Origin: Elusimicrobiota bacterium
GTDB taxonomy: Bacteria > Elusimicrobiota > Elusimicrobia > JACQJN01
Direction: 5' to 3'
Assembly (NCBI GenBank): GCA_016205045.1
Contig: JACQJM010000262.1
Span: 1 to 15,095, forward strand
DNA: 15,095 bases
Shown here in pieces: positions 11,449 through 15,095 of the stretch. The position numbers and the translations under genes are program-made. Each line of letters begins with the position of its first letter. Positions within the stretch are counted from its first letter, which is position 1. Under the pieces are notes generated by a model that made no database searches, was not told where the DNA came from, and saw nothing but the letters and a program-made list of their open reading frames with translations.

Positions 11449-14304
11449 ATGCAAAGCTCCGAATTGCGTTCCCAATTCCTAAATTACTTCAAAAAACAAG
11501 GGCATAAAATATGCCCTTCAAGTCCCTTGATCCCCCAAGGAGACCCCACCCTTCTTTTCACATCCGCCGGCATGGTGCCTTTTAAACCCTATTTCCTAGG
11601 CATTAAAAAGGACCTGAATCGCGCCGCCAGCGTCCAGAAGTGCCTGCGCACCACCGATATCGACCACGTGGGCACCACCATAAGGCATCTCACATTCTTC
11701 GAGATGTTGGGCAATTTTTCTTTTGGAGATTATTTTAAAGAAGAAGCCATCGCTTGGGGCTGGGGGTTTCTGACAAAGGAAATGAAGCTCCCCCAGGAAA
11801 AACTTTTCATCACCCTATTTAAAGAGGATGACGAATCCGCCAAACTCTGGAAAAAGTTCGTGCCCGAATCCAAAATCACCCGCTTGGGTGAGGATAGCAA
11901 CTTCTGGGCCATGGGTCCCACGGGTCCCTGCGGGCCATGCTCCGAGATTTATTGGGACAGGGGAACGGAGTTCTCCTGCGGACAATCTACCTGCGGGGTA
12001 GGCTGCGATTGCGACCGTTACCTAGAAATCTGGAATCTGGTCTTCACCCAATTCGACCGACAGGAGGACGGATCTTTAAAGCCACTGCCGAGAAAAAATA
12101 TAGATACAGGCATGGGGCTGGAGCGGCTAGCCCTGGTCACCCAACAGAAAAAAACTCCATTTGAGACGGATCTTTTCTGGCCCATTTTAGAAGAAACTTC
12201 AAAAATTCTCAAAACCAACCCCCCTGCCTCGCCGGCAGGCAGGCAACCCCTAACACCCTTCGCAGAGCTTCGAGTACCAGCCGGGACCCCAAAGGGGCCC
12301 AGCGTGCTAGCCCCTAACCCCTTTCATATTATTGGGGACCACACCCGTGCGGCTTGTTTTTTAGCTGCGGAAGGCATTTTGCCTTCCAATGAGGGCCGTG
12401 GGTATATCCTACGACGCCTCCTCCGCAGAGCCCTCCGTTATGGCAGGCTATTAGGGTATCCTGACTCTTTTCTGCACCGATTGGTTTCTCCCACCTTAAA
12501 AATATTCTCGGAAGAAAAAGGGATTCAGTCGGCCCAGAAACAGATAGAAGATACTTTCCGCACCGAAGAAGAAAACTTCCTCTCCACACTAGAGAACGGA
12601 GAGAGATTGCTTAAAGAAATTTTGGCCAAACCAGGAACAATCCTTCCGGGAGAAGAAGTTTTCAAACTGTACGACACATTTGGATTTCCCTTAGAATTGA
12701 CGGTCGAGGCCGCCCAAGTCTCCGGGAAAAAAGTAGATTTAGAAGAATATGAGCGAGCCAAAACTAAAGCCCAGGAGATCGCCCGCACCGGCTGGAAAGG
12801 CAGCGGGGAGAGGCGCGGAGATATCTACAGTAAGGTTAGCCGTGGGTGGCCTCATTTTGTCGGTTACGAGCTTTTAGACACTGAAACTGAAATTACAGAT
12901 ATCCTGGACGATTCCGGGAATGCTGTTTCCAGTCTATCTGCCGGTTCTCACGGAGAAATTTTCTTTAAAGAAACTCCTTTCTACGCAGAAGGAGGAGGGC
13001 AGGTGGGCGATCGAGGCTGGATTCTGGATTCCTCCCGAACTAAAAAGTTAGCGGAGGTGTTGGATACTTATGTCCCGGTCGAAGATTATCACTCGCACAA
13101 AATAAAAGCGCTCTCCGAGATCAAAAAGGGGCAGGAGGTTTATGCTTTGGTGAGCAAGGAACACAGACACCCCACCATGTACCACCACACCGCCACCCAC
13201 CTTCTCAATGAAGCCCTCAGGCGGGTCCTGGGTCCCAATATCCGACAGGCGGGATCTCTGGTGGATGCGGTCCACCTGCGGTTCGATTTTACCTATCCCA
13301 AAGCCTTGAGCTATGAGCAAATTAAACTCATCGAGGACATCGTCAACGACGTCATCCGCAAGGATTTTCCCGTCCATAAGCAGGCGTGGCCCAAATCCAA
13401 AGTTCAAGAGTGGAAGCCCGCCACGTTGCTGGGAGAAGATTACGGCGACAAACCGCGCTTTGTCTTGGTCGGCAAGAAAAAATTCGAGGAACCGGATTGG
13501 CAGAGCCAGGAAAATAAATTCAGCCTGGAACTCTGCGGAGGCACCCACGTTGACCACACCGGCGAGATTCAGCACTTTAAAATTCTCAAAGACTCTTCCA
13601 TCTCCGCCGGCACACGGCGCATCGAAGCCTTGGCCGGGCCCGCCGTTTTGGAATACTACAAAACCCTTACCCAAAAACAGGTGGAGTCCCTGGGACTCAA
13701 TTTAAAAAAATTGGACGATGTGGTCGCTGAAATCTTCACCCTCCTGGGAGGTTCCAAGAAAGATCTTTTTGATGGAACTGTTTCAATGATTAAAGACCTT
13801 TTTAAAAATTATCAGCAACATGATTCTCTCACCTTGGAGGACCTGCAAGTCCGAGAAAAGAAATTACGAGAAGCTCTGGAAACCGTTATCACCCAGGAAA
13901 AAAAATTGAGGCAAGAGCTGGGAATACTCAAACAGAAAGCTTTGTTGACGGCTGGGGACAAAAATATCAAGATACAGGAAATAAACGGGATCAAGCTTTT
14001 AAGCCAAAAACTGGAAGGAGTAGATGCCCCCACCCTGAGGGCCCTCTGCGATCGCTGGAGAAAAGAAAACAGCTCCTCGGTTATTTTCCTGGTCAGCACC
14101 CAAGAAGAAAAGCTATCTTTTGTAGTCTCGGTGACCCAGGACCTGCTGTCCCAAGGGTTTGATTCGGTGAAAATTGCTAAAAAAGTAGCGGAAAATCTTT
14201 CGGGCAGCGCCGGCGGGAGACCGGATTTTGCCCAAGGGGGAGGGAAAGCGGAGCCGGGATGGGAAAAAGTTTTTGATCAGATGCCCGCCCTTTTAAAAAA
14301 ATAG
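11449..14304 (+). CDS. alaS: Alanyl-tRNA synthetase
   Basis: A 951-aa class II synthetase charging tRNA-Ala in the cytoplasm. Catalytic domain: FTSAGMVPFKPYF (37-49), RTTDIDHVGTTIRHLTFFEM (67-86), WAMGPTGPCGPCSEIYWD (153-170). The Cys-rich CGQSTCGVGCDCDRY (177-191) is common in bacterial AlaRS. tRNA-recognition region: SNEGRGYILRRLLRRALRYG (313-332). Editing domain: HTATH (580-584) and CGGTH (696-700), supplying the zinc/editing residues. C-terminal coiled coil and C-Ala domain run to the GRPDFAQGGG motif (923-932). The length is slightly above the usual 870-900 aa. Residues about 257-290 form a Pro-rich insertion coded by palindromic, GC-rich DNA. The frame is open 17 codons further upstream, but the ATG at 11449 gives the conserved N-terminus (SSELRSQFLNYFKKQGH) and lies after the -10 element. 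Confidence 0.98.
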   Translation: MQSSELRSQFLNYFKKQGHKICPSSPLIPQGDPTLLFTSAGMVPFKPYFLGIKKDLNRAASVQKCLRTTDIDHVGTTIRHLTFFEMLGNFSFGDYFKEEAIAWGWGFLTKEMKLPQEKLFITLFKEDDESAKLWKKFVPESKITRLGEDSNFWAMGPTGPCGPCSEIYWDRGTEFSCGQSTCGVGCDCDRYLEIWNLVFTQFDRQEDGSLKPLPRKNIDTGMGLERLALVTQQKKTPFETDLFWPILEETSKILKTNPPASPAGRQPLTPFAELRVPAGTPKGPSVLAPNPFHIIGDHTRAACFLAAEGILPSNEGRGYILRRLLRRALRYGRLLGYPDSFLHRLVSPTLKIFSEEKGIQSAQKQIEDTFRTEEENFLSTLENGERLLKEILAKPGTILPGEEVFKLYDTFGFPLELTVEAAQVSGKKVDLEEYERAKTKAQEIARTGWKGSGERRGDIYSKVSRGWPHFVGYELLDTETEITDILDDSGNAVSSLSAGSHGEIFFKETPFYAEGGGQVGDRGWILDSSRTKKLAEVLDTYVPVEDYHSHKIKALSEIKKGQEVYALVSKEHRHPTMYHHTATHLLNEALRRVLGPNIRQAGSLVDAVHLRFDFTYPKALSYEQIKLIEDIVNDVIRKDFPVHKQAWPKSKVQEWKPATLLGEDYGDKPRFVLVGKKKFEEPDWQSQENKFSLELCGGTHVDHTGEIQHFKILKDSSISAGTRRIEALAGPAVLEYYKTLTQKQVESLGLNLKKLDDVVAEIFTLLGGSKKDLFDGTVSMIKDLFKNYQQHDSLTLEDLQVREKKLREALETVITQEKKLRQELGILKQKALLTAGDKNIKIQEINGIKLLSQKLEGVDAPTLRALCDRWRKENSSSVIFLVSTQEEKLSFVVSVTQDLLSQGFDSVKIAKKVAENLSGSAGGRPDFAQGGGKAEPGWEKVFDQMPALLKK
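12217..12318 (+). repeat. Palindromic repeat-derived insertion inside alaS
   Basis: CCTGCCT (12223-12229) and AGGCAGG (12237-12243) are perfect 7-bp arms around CGCCGGC, itself nearly palindromic. CCCCTAAC occurs at 12247-12254 and again at 12311-12318, and GGGACCCC-AAA-GGGGCCC forms another imperfect dyad (12283-12300). The segment codes residues 257-290, very rich in Pro, Ala and Gly, where other AlaRS proteins have a short variable loop before the (I/V)xDHxRA motif. The frame is kept through it. Confidence 0.65.
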
Positions 14305-15095
14305 ATGCCCCCTCCTAAAACCAAACGCAACCTGTGGTTGGCTTTTTTAGACGAGGCCAAGGCCAACCGCCTGTACATCGCTTACGCTCAGAAAGCGCGT
14401 GAAGAAGGGCATTCCGAGATCGCCAAATTATTCGAAGAAATTGCCGAAGCCGAAACGGCCCATGCCCTCAGCCATCTTCGAGCCCTCAAGGAAATTAAAT
14501 CCACCTATGAGAACCTTAAAGAAGTGGTGGAAATAGAAGCCCAGGAAGCTCAACAAGTCTTTCCCCGCTTATTAAAGGAAGTACGCAAAGAAGGGGACCC
14601 AGAAGCCATCCAAAGCCTAGAAATAGCCATGCATGAGGGAACCGTTCATCTCCAAAAATTCTCTCAAGCCCTTGAAGATCTCAAGAAAAAACTTAAAGTC
14701 TCCCCATCGTCTACTCCCCAGCCCACCCCGGTCACCCCTTCCCCCCCTCTCCCACTCGTCAACTCTGAAGTGGGGCAAGAGAAATTTCGCATCGCCAGTT
14801 TAGAACGTATTCGAGAGATTGTATTTGGACTCCAGGATGGCATTGTCTCCACCGTGGCTGTTTCTTCCTCCATGATGCTGGCTACAGGACAGACGTTTCC
14901 CACCCTCTTGGCAGGATTGGCCTCGGCTTTGGCGGGGACTATTTCTATGTCCTCAGGCACTTACTTGGCTTCCAAATCAGAAAAAGAGCTGCACCAGGCG
15001 GAACTCGATAAAGAAAAACAGGAGGTACTGCAAAAACCCGAAGAGGAAGCGGCGGAACTGGTGGAAATGTATCGTCAGGAGGGTTTTTCTTATGA
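14305..15095 (+). CDS. Rubrerythrin-VIT1/CCC1 fusion iron/manganese transporter (partial, 3' end outside window)
   Basis: The visible 263 residues start with a ferritin-like/rubrerythrin diiron domain (about 8-132): E17 in LDEAKANRLY, E50 and H53 in EAETAH, E81 in EAQQVFP, H115 in GTVH. A Pro/Thr/Ser linker (133-151) follows, then the start of a VIT1/CCC1 transporter: RIREIVFGLQDGIVSTVAVS (168-187) with the conserved FGLQDG, and GTISMSSGTYLASKSEKEL (211-229). Family members move Fe(II) or Mn(II) across the membrane, and the fused rubrerythrin is thought to bind or oxidise iron before transport. The ATG directly abuts the alaS stop (TAG|ATG), so it is probably translated by re-initiation after alaS; no separate promoter is seen. 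The second ExxH motif of the diiron site reads GTVH, so one canonical Glu ligand is replaced (with a Glu one residue earlier). Confidence 0.9.
   Translation, partial: MPPPKTKRNLWLAFLDEAKANRLYIAYAQKAREEGHSEIAKLFEEIAEAETAHALSHLRALKEIKSTYENLKEVVEIEAQEAQQVFPRLLKEVRKEGDPEAIQSLEIAMHEGTVHLQKFSQALEDLKKKLKVSPSSTPQPTPVTPSPPLPLVNSEVGQEKFRIASLERIREIVFGLQDGIVSTVAVSSSMMLATGQTFPTLLAGLASALAGTISMSSGTYLASKSEKELHQAELDKEKQEVLQKPEEEAAELVEMYRQEGFSY

Noticed and set aside
13048..13674. 208-codon minus-strand open frame opposite alaS
   Set aside because: It lies opposite the conserved AlaRS editing domain and has no independent support.

Overview
The window comes from a bacterial chromosome of roughly 50% GC. It carries ordinary housekeeping genes at both ends and an unusual pair of exported, multi-domain proteins in the middle. 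No rRNA, tRNA, CRISPR array, transposase or phage gene was seen. The housekeeping genes (a bactofilin, an M23 envelope peptidase, alanyl-tRNA synthetase, a rubrerythrin-VIT1 fusion), the GC-rich palindromic repeats and the mosaic exported proteins suggest an uncultivated Gram-negative-like lineage. A member of Omnitrophota or a neighbouring candidate phylum is my best guess. It is low-confidence and rests on general resemblance, not on a marker gene.

Left part (1-4000, all on the minus strand). The order of transcription is M23 peptidase, bactofilin, then a membrane-anchored SurA/PpiD-like chaperone without a PPIase domain. A 166-bp spacer with palindromic repeat sequence follows, then a PfkB-family sugar/nucleoside kinase and the ATPase subunit of an ABC transporter cut by the window edge. 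The M23-bactofilin pair is a familiar cell-wall/cell-shape module. A candidate extended -10 promoter and an inverted repeat precede the M23 gene.

Centre (4001-10680, plus strand). A 472-bp intergenic region holds a perfect 20-bp palindrome and further dyads, then a strong sigma70-type promoter. Two large genes with signal peptides follow. The first (678 aa) has helical N-terminal regions, a Thr/Pro-rich linker, a hydrophobic 'pre-toxin-like' segment, 17-residue Ala-rich tandem repeats and a C-terminal domain that may be a degenerate C39-like cysteine-peptidase fold. The second (1349 aa) joins, in one polypeptide, a PP2C phosphatase with all key residues, three FHA or FHA-like domains, a transglutaminase-like domain with a Cys-His-Asp triad, and a kinase-like domain. 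A phosphatase, phosphopeptide readers and a kinase are all present in one apparently exported protein. This is the most unusual content of the window.

Right part (10711-15095). A minus-strand pair encodes a 53-aa protein and an MNT-fold nucleotidyltransferase. It diverges from alaS across a short spacer in which both directions have extended -10 promoters placed so close to the start codons that the mRNAs may be leaderless or nearly so. The alaS gene carries an in-frame, Pro-rich insertion that looks like a domesticated palindromic repeat. Its stop codon abuts the start of a rubrerythrin-VIT1 fusion gene (iron handling), which runs off the window.
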